Source of the DNA: Xanthomonas vasicola
GTDB taxonomy: Bacteria > Pseudomonadota > Gammaproteobacteria > Xanthomonadales > Xanthomonadaceae
Length of the DNA stretch: 64,000 nucleotides
Direction: 5' to 3'
Assembly (NCBI RefSeq): GCF_000772705.2
Contig: NZ_JSBW02000037.1
Span: 1-64,000, forward strand
In this document: one piece after another, positions 20,671-28,160 of the stretch
Position numbering within the stretch: the first letter of the stretch is position 1
Layout: every line of letters starts with the position of its first letter
Translations under genes and position numbers: made by a program
The notes under the pieces: model-generated
What the model was told of the DNA's origin: nothing
What the model saw: only the letters and a program-made list of their open reading frames with translations
Databases searched by the model: none

Positions 20671-23028
20671 TCACACGTACCACGCCTGCACTTTCACCAA
20701 CGCAGCAGTGCCGGGCAAGGCGACGCGATCTGCATGCGGGCCCTGCGGCCGCACCGGCTTGCCATCGACCAGCACACGTTGCAGGCGCGTGCCTGCGGGT
20801 GCGCGCAGGGTCAGCCAGGTGCGTTTGGTCGCACGCTCCGGCAGCTGCACATCGGCACTGATGCAACGCGCCGCAGCATCGTTGCGCAACATCAGCGTAA
20901 CCGTGCCCCAGCGCGTGGGCGCAGCGGTGATGCCCACTGGCGCACCGCTGCCCAACCATGCGCGCGGTACCGCGCGGGCAAGAAACAGCTGTTCGCCCAG
21001 GCTGTCGTCGCTGACCAACATCCAGCGCAGCAGCAGCGGGATGGTCATTTGCGCGGGGATGCAGAACAACGGCATGCCACCGGTGATGCCACTGACTTCG
21101 CCGGCCGTCCAGCTGCCACGCGTGTGCACCTGATAGCGGTGCGCGTAAACGAACAGCAGATATTCTTCGATGCGATCCAGCCGCAGCAGCTGTTGCGCAT
21201 ACCCATAGGAAATGAAACCGAGCAGATCGCGGCTGCCTGGCTCGGGCGGCGCGATATTGGCGACCACGCCGATACTTGTGCCGCCATGGCCGCGCACGCA
21301 ATCGATCACCAGATTGGCCAGGTCGTCCGGCAATACATCGGCCTGCAGCAGTTCGGCATAGGCACGGTGCGGCCATTGCTGTTCGCTGGGTTTTTCCTGC
21401 AGCAGCGATTGGCGGAAGGTCAGTTTGGTGCCGGGCAGCGGGCCCACATACGGCGGCGAGAGGTCGCGACGCACGTTGGCACGCAGGCTGGCTTCCAGCC
21501 GTGCACGCAGCTGCTTCGCGCGGCGCTGCCACTGCGTGGCCTGGCCTGCATCGCCGCCGAGCGTGCTCCACACCTGTGCGATGTCTTCCCAGCCGCGAAT
21601 AGTCAATGCGCTGTTGGCGTAATAAGGCTTCCACCACAGCGATGGATCGGGAAACAGGCAGGCATCGGATTCGTTCCAACCGTGCAGCAGGCCATGGCCA
21701 TGTGCGCTGCGCGGCAACGCCAGCGCCTGGTCGTGCAAGGCGCATAACACCTGCGCGGTAGCGGCGATCTTGGGCAACAAGCGACGCAGCCGTGGCGCAT
21801 CGCCGGTGTAACGCAGGTACCGCGCCAGCAACGACAAGGTCAGCCCGAATTGCCCTACCTCCGGCCCGCGCATATTCGGCAAGCCATCGTCCTGCACGAA
21901 GTCATCGAAGTAATTGTCGAGTACCGCAGCAGCTTGTGCGAAGCGGCCCCACTCCAGATTGGCGTAGAGCGAACTGGTGAACGTGTCCTGGAAGCCGTCG
22001 TATTCGTTGCCGTAGTAGTCGCGCTCCACCGCGCCGTACTTGGGGTAATCGCCGCCGGGGCGTACCACCAACTCGCGCGCGAACGCGAACTGCGCCATGT
22101 CGTTCCAGCTGGCATCGGGAAGCTTCGCCTGCACGGTTCCGTCCAGCGCCTGCTGCCAGTACGCAGCGAAATCGATCAACGCCGCATAGAACTGTTCGGC
22201 CGTGGCGGCGCTACGTGATGGCGCAAATTCGGGGTAGCTGTGTGTGTAGTGCACCGCGACGATGGCGCCTGCCTGTACCTTCATCGTGCGATGCCAGGTC
22301 TGCACCACAAAGCGATCGCGTGCACGCACATCGGCAAACACCAGCACGTCGTACCAGCTGTCCGGTTCGCCCTTGCGGCGCATCACCTTGCGCACTGCCG
22401 GCATCCAGCCACCGAGCATGCCTTCTTCGCGGCGTCTGATCAGCGCCTCCTCACCCAACTCCTTGAAGGCATGCTCCGGTCGCGAGGTGCGGCTACGCCC
22501 GTTGGGCAGGATCGGCATGGTGTCCAGGCTTTCACGTGTGCCGACGAAGGTGGTCCACGGCCAACGGCCGCCGTTATCTTTGGGGTCGAGCAAGGACCCA
22601 GGCGGCGGCGCCACATCGCGCACCTGTGCCTCGTCCGGGTCGCCATCGCGCAGCAGACGGTCGGCCAGCAGGTCGGCTTCGGCCATCGCCACTTCGGCTA
22701 GCGGCAACCCGAAGTACGGCTTACCCTCGGCCGGATAGGCCGGCTCGGTGCGCTTGTCCAGCCGCAGCATGCCGCTGTCGCTCCACAATGTGAGCTGTCC
22801 TTGCGGATCGTCCAGATGCTCGTAGACGGTCCACTGCTGTTGCAGGTGGGTAAAGCTGCACAGCGTGTTGCCGACATGCGCCGCCGAAGGCAACGGTTCC
22901 AGGCGGGGAAGCGCTGGCGCCGGCGCGGTGGTTGCCATTGCTGCCGTGGCAGGTAGTGCCAGCGCAGCACCTGTACCCACGGCCGCAGTCGCCGCCATGC
23001 CCTGACGCAGAAAGGTTCTACGGTCCAT
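20671..23028 (-). CDS. Tat-exported six-hairpin (alpha/alpha barrel) putative glycoside hydrolase, family unknown
   Basis: The protein is 785 aa. ATG at 23028 follows GAGGGCGCAACG and gives a twin-arginine signal (DRRTFLRQGMAATAAVGTG). The body has helical-barrel features: LARYLRYTGDAPRLRRLLPK, LLHGWNESDACLFPDPSLWWKPYY, and repeated aromatic/acidic helices, with a short beta-rich C-terminal domain (ERATKRTWLTLRAPAGTRLQRVLVDG). I cannot name the CAZy family. E/D in HGWNESDAC and DYYGNEYDGFQDTFTSSLY are candidate catalytic residues. Both this and the GH127 enzyme use the Tat route, and it sits upstream of receptor 2. I infer a role on the glycan part of a plant cell-wall glycoprotein or arabinogalactan. 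A lyase or non-enzymatic binding role is possible. Confidence 0.6.
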   Translation of the reverse strand: MDRRTFLRQGMAATAAVGTGAALALPATAAMATTAPAPALPRLEPLPSAAHVGNTLCSFTHLQQQWTVYEHLDDPQGQLTLWSDSGMLRLDKRTEPAYPAEGKPYFGLPLAEVAMAEADLLADRLLRDGDPDEAQVRDVAPPPGSLLDPKDNGGRWPWTTFVGTRESLDTMPILPNGRSRTSRPEHAFKELGEEALIRRREEGMLGGWMPAVRKVMRRKGEPDSWYDVLVFADVRARDRFVVQTWHRTMKVQAGAIVAVHYTHSYPEFAPSRSAATAEQFYAALIDFAAYWQQALDGTVQAKLPDASWNDMAQFAFARELVVRPGGDYPKYGAVERDYYGNEYDGFQDTFTSSLYANLEWGRFAQAAAVLDNYFDDFVQDDGLPNMRGPEVGQFGLTLSLLARYLRYTGDAPRLRRLLPKIAATAQVLCALHDQALALPRSAHGHGLLHGWNESDACLFPDPSLWWKPYYANSALTIRGWEDIAQVWSTLGGDAGQATQWQRRAKQLRARLEASLRANVRRDLSPPYVGPLPGTKLTFRQSLLQEKPSEQQWPHRAYAELLQADVLPDDLANLVIDCVRGHGGTSIGVVANIAPPEPGSRDLLGFISYGYAQQLLRLDRIEEYLLFVYAHRYQVHTRGSWTAGEVSGITGGMPLFCIPAQMTIPLLLRWMLVSDDSLGEQLFLARAVPRAWLGSGAPVGITAAPTRWGTVTLMLRNDAAARCISADVQLPERATKRTWLTLRAPAGTRLQRVLVDGKPVRPQGPHADRVALPGTAALVKVQAWYV

Positions 23029-23469
23029 CGTTGCGCCCTCGAATGATCGTGGCCCATCGTGCGCGCCTTCACGCATCACGTCTTGTGACAGCGGTCAGAC
23101 ACCCGTGCGGAAATCTGCACACCGCCACGGTGTGTGGGCCGATTACCGTCGTATTCGCAGTGGCCCTGGATGCACCAGGTCGCCGGCCCTGCAAACCACG
23201 CGGCGCGCTGTCGCTGCATCTGAGGCGCATGCCGGTGACATGACCGTGTTGCACCTCCCTGCCGTCGCTAGCAGCCGACCAGGATATCTAACGATCAACA
23301 GGTCAACACGTCGTGTTGCGATCAATCGAACGTGGCAGCAGCCGCACATACACCCAAGGCATCGCATTGCATGCAGAATGCAGTGATGTCTGCGGTAGCG
23401 CTTGCTTCGGTATTCCTGCAGCGGGGTACCTCCGCTTCTGCACCAACCACTATCGGCTCACCCACCTAC
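23029..23469. promoter_or_regulatory. divergent intergenic region between the barrel gene and the S53 protease
   Basis: It must hold the promoters for both divergent genes. No convincing -35/-10 pair or palindrome was found. Part of it (from 23332) is open in the protease frame but lacks homology-like sequence. Confidence 0.35.
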
Positions 23470-25056
23470 ATGGACTTCCCCTGCATGCACACGATTCTCA
23501 CTGGCAGTGAGCGCCACACCGCACCCTTCACCACGGAGGCTGGACAACCGCCACAGGACGAACGCCTGCGCGTGCTGCTCGCGGTGCGCATGCCGGCACT
23601 GAATGCCGCCGCCGATGTGCTCTTGCAACTGCAAGCCAACACGCTGCCGGTTGCGTTCACGCGCGCGGAGTTCAGCGAACGCTTCGCCGCCAGTGCCGCA
23701 GATCTGCAGGCCGTTGCCGACTTTGCCGCCAGCTATGGGTTGACCGTCGAGCGCACGCACGCAGACAGCGGCAACATGATTCTTGAAGGCACCGTGCAGC
23801 AATGCGAAGCCGCGTTCCAGGTCTGCCTGCGCGAATACGTGCACGGCACATTGCGCTATCGCGGCCGCACCGGCCCTGTGTCGATTCCACAGGCATTAAC
23901 CGGCATCGTCACCGCGGTGCTGGGGCTGGATGCGCGCCAGCAGGCACAGACACTGCCCAGCGCGCCTGACGCAACCGCATCCCTGCCAACCGCGACGCGG
24001 CCACGCACGCCGGTAGCAAAGGAAGATGGCCCCATCATGCATTACACGCCGCCGCAGCTGGCGCAGTTGTACGGCTTTCCCGAGCACGACGGTCGCGGGC
24101 AGTGCATCGGCATCATCGCGCTGGGCGGTGGCTATGTAGGCGAGCAGATGGCCGCTTATTTTGCGCAGCTACAAGTCCCCATGCCGACGTTGGTGGATGT
24201 GCTGTTACCCGGCGCCACCAATACCGTCAGTCACGGCACTGCAAATGCCGATGTCGAAGCGCAAATGGATATCCAGATCGCCGGCACACTCGTGCCGGGT
24301 GCCAAACTGGTGGTGTATTTCGCGCCCAACACCGACAACGGCTTCCTGGAAGCGATCAACGCCGCCATCCACGATGCCGAGCACTCTCCCGGCATCATCG
24401 CCATCAGCTGGGGCTTCACCGAATCGCAATGGACGCCGCAATCGCGCCAGGCCTACGACTGTGCGTTTCGGGCCGCTGCATTGATGGGCATCACCGTGTG
24501 CATCGCCGCAGGCGACGATGGCGCCAGCAACGGGCAGCCGGGCTTGAATGTCTGCTTCCCCGCATCCAGCCCGTTCGTCCTCGCCTGCGGCGGCACCCGG
24601 CTACAGGTGACGGCAGACAGCGCTAACGAGCAGGCATGGGCGAACGGTGGCGGCGGAGAAAGCAGGTTCTTTGCACGACCAGCCTGGCAGAAGGATCTGC
24701 GTCTCACCGATCTACAGCAGCAGTCACGCCAATTGAGCATGCGCGGCGTCCCTGATGTGGCGGCCAACGCCGATGCACAGACCGGCTACTACCTGTCGAT
24801 CAACGGGCAGCCGGCGGTGATGGGCGGCACCAGCGCGGCCGCACCGTTATGGGCGGCCCTACTTGCGCGCATCTACGGCGCAAACCGCATGCAGCCTCAC
24901 TTCGTGCTACCGCGCCTGTACGGCCAACCGGATGCCTTCCGCGACATCGTTGCTGGCAACAACGGCGGCTTCCGCGCATCCACCGGTTGGGATGCAAACA
25001 CTGGGCTTGGAGTGCCATACGGCGCGCGGTTGACGGCGTTGCTGCAGCCTGAGTGA
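23470..25056 (+). CDS. S53 family serine-carboxyl protease (sedolisin/kumamolisin type)
   Basis: The protein is about 528 aa from ATG 23470; ATGs at 23371, 23386 and 23485 are alternatives and none has a clear SD. Residues about 20-190 match the pro-kumamolisin activation domain (ILEGTVQQCEAAFQV, YRGRTGPVSIP). The catalytic domain follows: ADVEAQMDIQIAG (Glu and Asp of the triad), CIAAGDDGASNG (oxyanion Asp) and MGGTSAAAPLWAAL (nucleophile Ser). Near the end FRDIVAGNNGGF and STGWDANTGLG form the calcium site. These enzymes are acid proteases, usually exported and self-processed. A strong signal peptide is not visible, although the 23386 start gives a short hydrophobic stretch. It could digest the protein backbone of cell-wall glycoproteins. 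Confidence 0.88.
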   Translation: MDFPCMHTILTGSERHTAPFTTEAGQPPQDERLRVLLAVRMPALNAAADVLLQLQANTLPVAFTRAEFSERFAASAADLQAVADFAASYGLTVERTHADSGNMILEGTVQQCEAAFQVCLREYVHGTLRYRGRTGPVSIPQALTGIVTAVLGLDARQQAQTLPSAPDATASLPTATRPRTPVAKEDGPIMHYTPPQLAQLYGFPEHDGRGQCIGIIALGGGYVGEQMAAYFAQLQVPMPTLVDVLLPGATNTVSHGTANADVEAQMDIQIAGTLVPGAKLVVYFAPNTDNGFLEAINAAIHDAEHSPGIIAISWGFTESQWTPQSRQAYDCAFRAAALMGITVCIAAGDDGASNGQPGLNVCFPASSPFVLACGGTRLQVTADSANEQAWANGGGGESRFFARPAWQKDLRLTDLQQQSRQLSMRGVPDVAANADAQTGYYLSINGQPAVMGGTSAAAPLWAALLARIYGANRMQPHFVLPRLYGQPDAFRDIVAGNNGGFRASTGWDANTGLGVPYGARLTALLQPE

Positions 25057-25164
25057 GACGTGCTGAGCGCTAGTCGCTTGATGCCGGGTTGTGGGCAGTT
25101 GTCAGTTAGGGGTCGGCAGCATCGCCTTCCGAGTGCGCGCCGTAGGCAGCGCATTGGCGATCCT

Positions 25165-25611
25165 GGCTTGATCGAAGGCATCGTCGCCATCGATCTGGGC
25201 GATCCGGCGGCCTATGGCAAGGCGATTCAGGCGGCCTGGGACAAGGCCGCGCCACGTGCACGTGCCATGCGTGAGCATGAAGGCCAGCTGGCTGGCGAAG
25301 GCAAACTGCTGGAGCTGTACCGCGCGATCAATCTACCGGCCAGCCAGCAACTGGCCATTAGCGTGGATTTTCGCGCGGCGCTGAGCGAAGGCTCGCAGGA
25401 GCACTACGGCTATCGCTACGTGTCTGGTTGGGAAATCCGCAACCTGCGCATGGTGTCTAACGTGCATGCCAGCTTTGCCGACCAACCCGGCGCAAGGGTA
25501 TTGGCGGTGGTCGGCGCGATGCACAAACCCTGGTTCGACAACTGGCTGGGACAGCTGCAGGGCGTGGATATCGTGGATGCGGCACAGGTGCTGGGCGATG
25601 ATGGGCAATGA
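25165..25611 (+). pseudogene. 3' remnant of a DUF5694-like (TraB/ChaN-like) protein gene
   Basis: About 148 residues from GLIEGIVAIDLGDPAAYGKA to VDIVDAAQVLGDDGQ resemble the C-terminal half of DUF5694-type secreted proteins. Clues are WEIRNLRMVSNVHA and RVLAVVGAMHKPWFDNWL, the family's 'valuable last histidine' region. No credible start codon, SD or N-terminal half (signal peptide and first metal-site motif) lies between this and the S53 stop. Sequence before 25165 in this frame is not protein-like. I call it a truncated remnant; transcription from the upstream protease gene is possible. Confidence 0.6.
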
Positions 25612-25727
25612 GGCTGTGAGTACAGCGATTTCAGTATGACGCTCCAGATCAACGCCTGATTATTTGAATGCGTGCTGCCCGCATCGCGTCTGCGTTGCAA
25701 GGAGATCGACGCGTCGAGTGCGCAGTG

Positions 25728-26010
25728 CCATCGCCGCTTGCGGGACACGCAGTAACCCGTCCATGGGGCTCGATGGTGGCATCCATGCCGTCAACGGTCC
25801 CGCAAGCAGTGACGACACACACCAGACAGTTGGCTGGTGGTTTTTTTGAAAGCGAAGGAAAAGGGCAAAGCCGTCTGCCGGTTGCTTTGCCGAACCATGC
25901 GCACCGACCATCGCGACTGGTCCTTGCCCGCTCACGGTCGCAGGACCCTTGGCGGCATGGATGCCGCCCCGGAGCTTACAGGGACGTACTTGCAGCGTGT
26001 CCTGCGATGG
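25728..26010. repeat. pair of inverted Xanthomonas intergenic repeats
   Basis: The left copy (25728-25791, CCATCGC ... GGTGGCATCCATGCCG) and right copy (25951-26010, GGCGGCATGGATGCCGCC ... GTGTCCTGCGATGG) are imperfect reverse complements of about 60 nt, 160 nt apart. The right copy resembles a dispersed intergenic element I recall from many Xanthomonas genomes. The enclosed part holds a terminator (25820-25847) and no gene. The structure could be a non-autonomous mobile element or a large RNA hairpin. Confidence 0.55.
25820..25847 (+). terminator. intrinsic terminator after the S53/DUF5694 unit
   Basis: CACCAG pairs with CTGGTG over an 8-nt loop and is followed by G and seven T. It ends plus-strand transcription from the protease side. 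Confidence 0.7.
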
Positions 26011-26130
26011 TGGGCAGGCAAGGATCCTGCAGACTCGAAGCGTGGAGGGCGCGGTGCCCTCGCCCCTCGCGAGACACGCCTTGCACCCGATGCAACAGGT
26101 CGACGACCGTCGTCGTGTAGGCCAAACCGC

Positions 26131-26427
26131 TTAGGTCAACACATCCAACAAGCTACCCAGCATCTCGTCGGAACGCCGCAACACGTTGGCATTGGCCTGA
26201 AAATCGTTGCGGGCCGATAGACCTTCGACCAGATCGCTGGCCGGCGCAGACGGGTCAGCACTGGCATTGACCACGTTGGCAGCCACGCCGCCATTGGCCT
26301 GCGTACTAGCCGCGACAGACTGGCGCGGGCTGCCGTCCACCGGCTGACGGGCGACATTGCTGGCCGCCACCTGCTGACGCAGTGCGGCGACCTGCATTCC
26401 GGAACTTGCGATGCTGCTGATGCTCAT
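26131..26427 (-). CDS. small orphan flagellar-rod-like protein (Flg_bbr_C type)
   Basis: The protein is 98 aa from ATG 26427 (CGGAG upstream). The N-terminus SSGMQVAALRQQVAASNVAR resembles the rod/hook N-terminal helix (Q..L..A.NNIAN). The C-terminus DLVEGLSARNDFQANANVLR followed by RSDEMLGSLLDVL resembles the Flg_bbr_C helix of FlgB/C/F/G (EL..MI.AQR.YEAN...). The whole central domain of normal rod proteins is missing; a Ser/Ala/Gly-rich linker replaces it. No other flagellar gene is nearby. It may be an accessory rod component or a reduced paralogue. Confidence 0.6.
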   Translation of the reverse strand: MSISSIASSGMQVAALRQQVAASNVARQPVDGSPRQSVAASTQANGGVAANVVNASADPSAPASDLVEGLSARNDFQANANVLRRSDEMLGSLLDVLT

Positions 26428-26519
26428 GGTGGCTCCGGTGTGGCGGTGAGTGAATTCGAACAAGGCCCAACCCATTGCAGACATCAGGCGGGAGGCGGCA
26501 ACGACACGATCAGCAAGGC

Positions 26520-28160
26520 TCAGTAAGTACCTACCCACACCCGCAACACCACAGGCACGTTGCCGTCCGCATCCACACGCCCGAAGTTGAGGCCGTAGTC
26601 GGTCTGGTCGCCGTTAAGCTGCTTTTCCATCTGCCAGCGCCCATCGACATATCGCCCCTGCTCTACCCGCAACAGTTGTCCATGACGGGTATCGGCTGCA
26701 TCGCGGAAAAATTCAATGCGTGCGGCCATACCGGTCACCAGAAACTCCTCCGGCCCCAGTTGGGCCACCAGCAGCCGGCCTGCGTGGTCGTCGTTGCCGG
26801 GCAGGATGGCCGGCGCATCGCCCCACATGGGCGCACCAAACGAAACCTTGGCCTTCCACTCGCCGAAGCGCAGCGTGCGCTGCGGTGCGCCGGGTTGCTC
26901 GGCCACCGCCTGCAGCCGGCCGTCGAAAGCGGCCTGCGCCAGAACCCGTTGCATCGGCGCCAGCAATTTGAAGTTGGCAGCATGCGCTGCCACCGCGGCG
27001 CGGTTGGCTTCGCTATCAAGATTGCCATCCATGCCGAAAACCGAAAAGCCGACGCCTCCCTGCCCCAGCACATGAAACAGATACGGTGCGGTGGCAGCCT
27101 CGAAGCCGGTTTCCGAGACCCAGGCCGGGTTGTCGGGCCGCGCGTACTGGCCGATGACCTTGGTGTATTCGTTGTAATCGTTGGTGTAGATGTCGGTGCC
27201 GATGAAATCGATCGACGGCGTGGCCGCGCGCCACAGCGCGAACACGTTCACCGTGGCACCGCCAGAGGGATAGTCCATGCCTGGATAGCGCTTGCCCTTG
27301 TAGCGCAGCCAGGTGTTGACGTAGAACGGCAGCGGATACGCACGCTTGCCGGCGGCGGCCACTTGCTCGATGTACGTGGCGGTTGCATAGGCGTTGAAGG
27401 CTTCCGCAGCCTCGGCGCCGAACAACTGCTGCCAGCTGCCCTGCGGTTTGCCCAAGGCGCGCGCAATCGCGGCCGGGACCGGTTGCGCGAATGCGGCCTC
27501 CCCTGCCGGGCCATGGTCGCGCACCGTGCCAATTGCGCCCGGCTCGTTTTCAACCTGCACCAGAATCACGGTGTGGCGGTCGCCATCCACTTTGCGTAGG
27601 TGCTGCATCAATGCAGTGAATGCACGCGCGTCGGCCTGCATGTTGGCGGCCACATGTGGCGACAACACATCCACCGGCTCGCCATTGGCATCGCGCATGC
27701 GCGGGTACGTTGCCGCGTCGCGCTTGATCCATTCCGGCACGTAATGCATCTGGCCATTCTTCCAGCTGCCGAACCACAGCAAGGCCACACGCAGGCCACG
27801 CTTGCGGGCGCCGGCAATCAGCGCGTCCACATTAGTGCTGTCAAATCGGCCCTGCGCCGGCTCGAACTGCTCCCAATACACCGGTGCTTCCACCGTATTG
27901 GCATGCAGCGCCACCACGTCGTCCAGGGCTTGCGGCAATACCGCCGGCCACGCGCTGGAGTTATGCAGTTGCGCGGCCAGGATGGTGTACGGCGCACCAT
28001 CGACAAACACCGCATGGCGGCCGTCTTTGGTGAAGAACCGTGGCAGTTCTTCGGCGGCGGCAAGCAGCGGCATGCTGCCCGCCAGCAACGCGATGAACCA
28101 CAAAAGAGCGGCAACCAGGCCGCGCCGTTGTGGCTTGAATCGAGCAAACAGACGCATCAT
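26520..28160 (-). CDS. GH35-type beta-galactosidase, secreted (DUF5597-containing)
   Basis: The protein is 546 aa with an N-terminal signal/anchor (LVAALLWFIALLAGSMPLLAAA). The TIM-barrel carries GH35 features: LHNSSAWP near the first strand, ANTVEAPVYWEQFEPAQGRF, VILVQVENEPGAIG (acid/base Glu) and PAWVSETGFEAATAPYLF (nucleophile Glu). The last 150 residues form a beta-domain of the DUF5597 type. The start (ATG 28160) overlaps the S9 peptidase stop as ATGA, so it is the distal gene of the peptide/hydroxyproline train. Beta-galactosidase would act on galactose of arabinogalactan or on Ser-linked galactose of extensin; the substrate is inferred. Confidence 0.83.
   Translation of the reverse strand: MMRLFARFKPQRRGLVAALLWFIALLAGSMPLLAAAEELPRFFTKDGRHAVFVDGAPYTILAAQLHNSSAWPAVLPQALDDVVALHANTVEAPVYWEQFEPAQGRFDSTNVDALIAGARKRGLRVALLWFGSWKNGQMHYVPEWIKRDAATYPRMRDANGEPVDVLSPHVAANMQADARAFTALMQHLRKVDGDRHTVILVQVENEPGAIGTVRDHGPAGEAAFAQPVPAAIARALGKPQGSWQQLFGAEAAEAFNAYATATYIEQVAAAGKRAYPLPFYVNTWLRYKGKRYPGMDYPSGGATVNVFALWRAATPSIDFIGTDIYTNDYNEYTKVIGQYARPDNPAWVSETGFEAATAPYLFHVLGQGGVGFSVFGMDGNLDSEANRAAVAAHAANFKLLAPMQRVLAQAAFDGRLQAVAEQPGAPQRTLRFGEWKAKVSFGAPMWGDAPAILPGNDDHAGRLLVAQLGPEEFLVTGMAARIEFFRDAADTRHGQLLRVEQGRYVDGRWQMEKQLNGDQTDYGLNFGRVDADGNVPVVLRVWVGTY

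Noticed and set aside
20492..21745. 417-codon minus-strand frame overlapping the Tat-exported barrel gene
   Set aside because: Alternate-frame shadow of the 785-aa protein, Arg/Ala/Cys-rich and without a start context.
25060..25164. N-terminal part of the open frame before the DUF5694-like remnant
   Set aside because: Sequence is Arg-rich and not similar to the family; no signal peptide, so it is not treated as coding.
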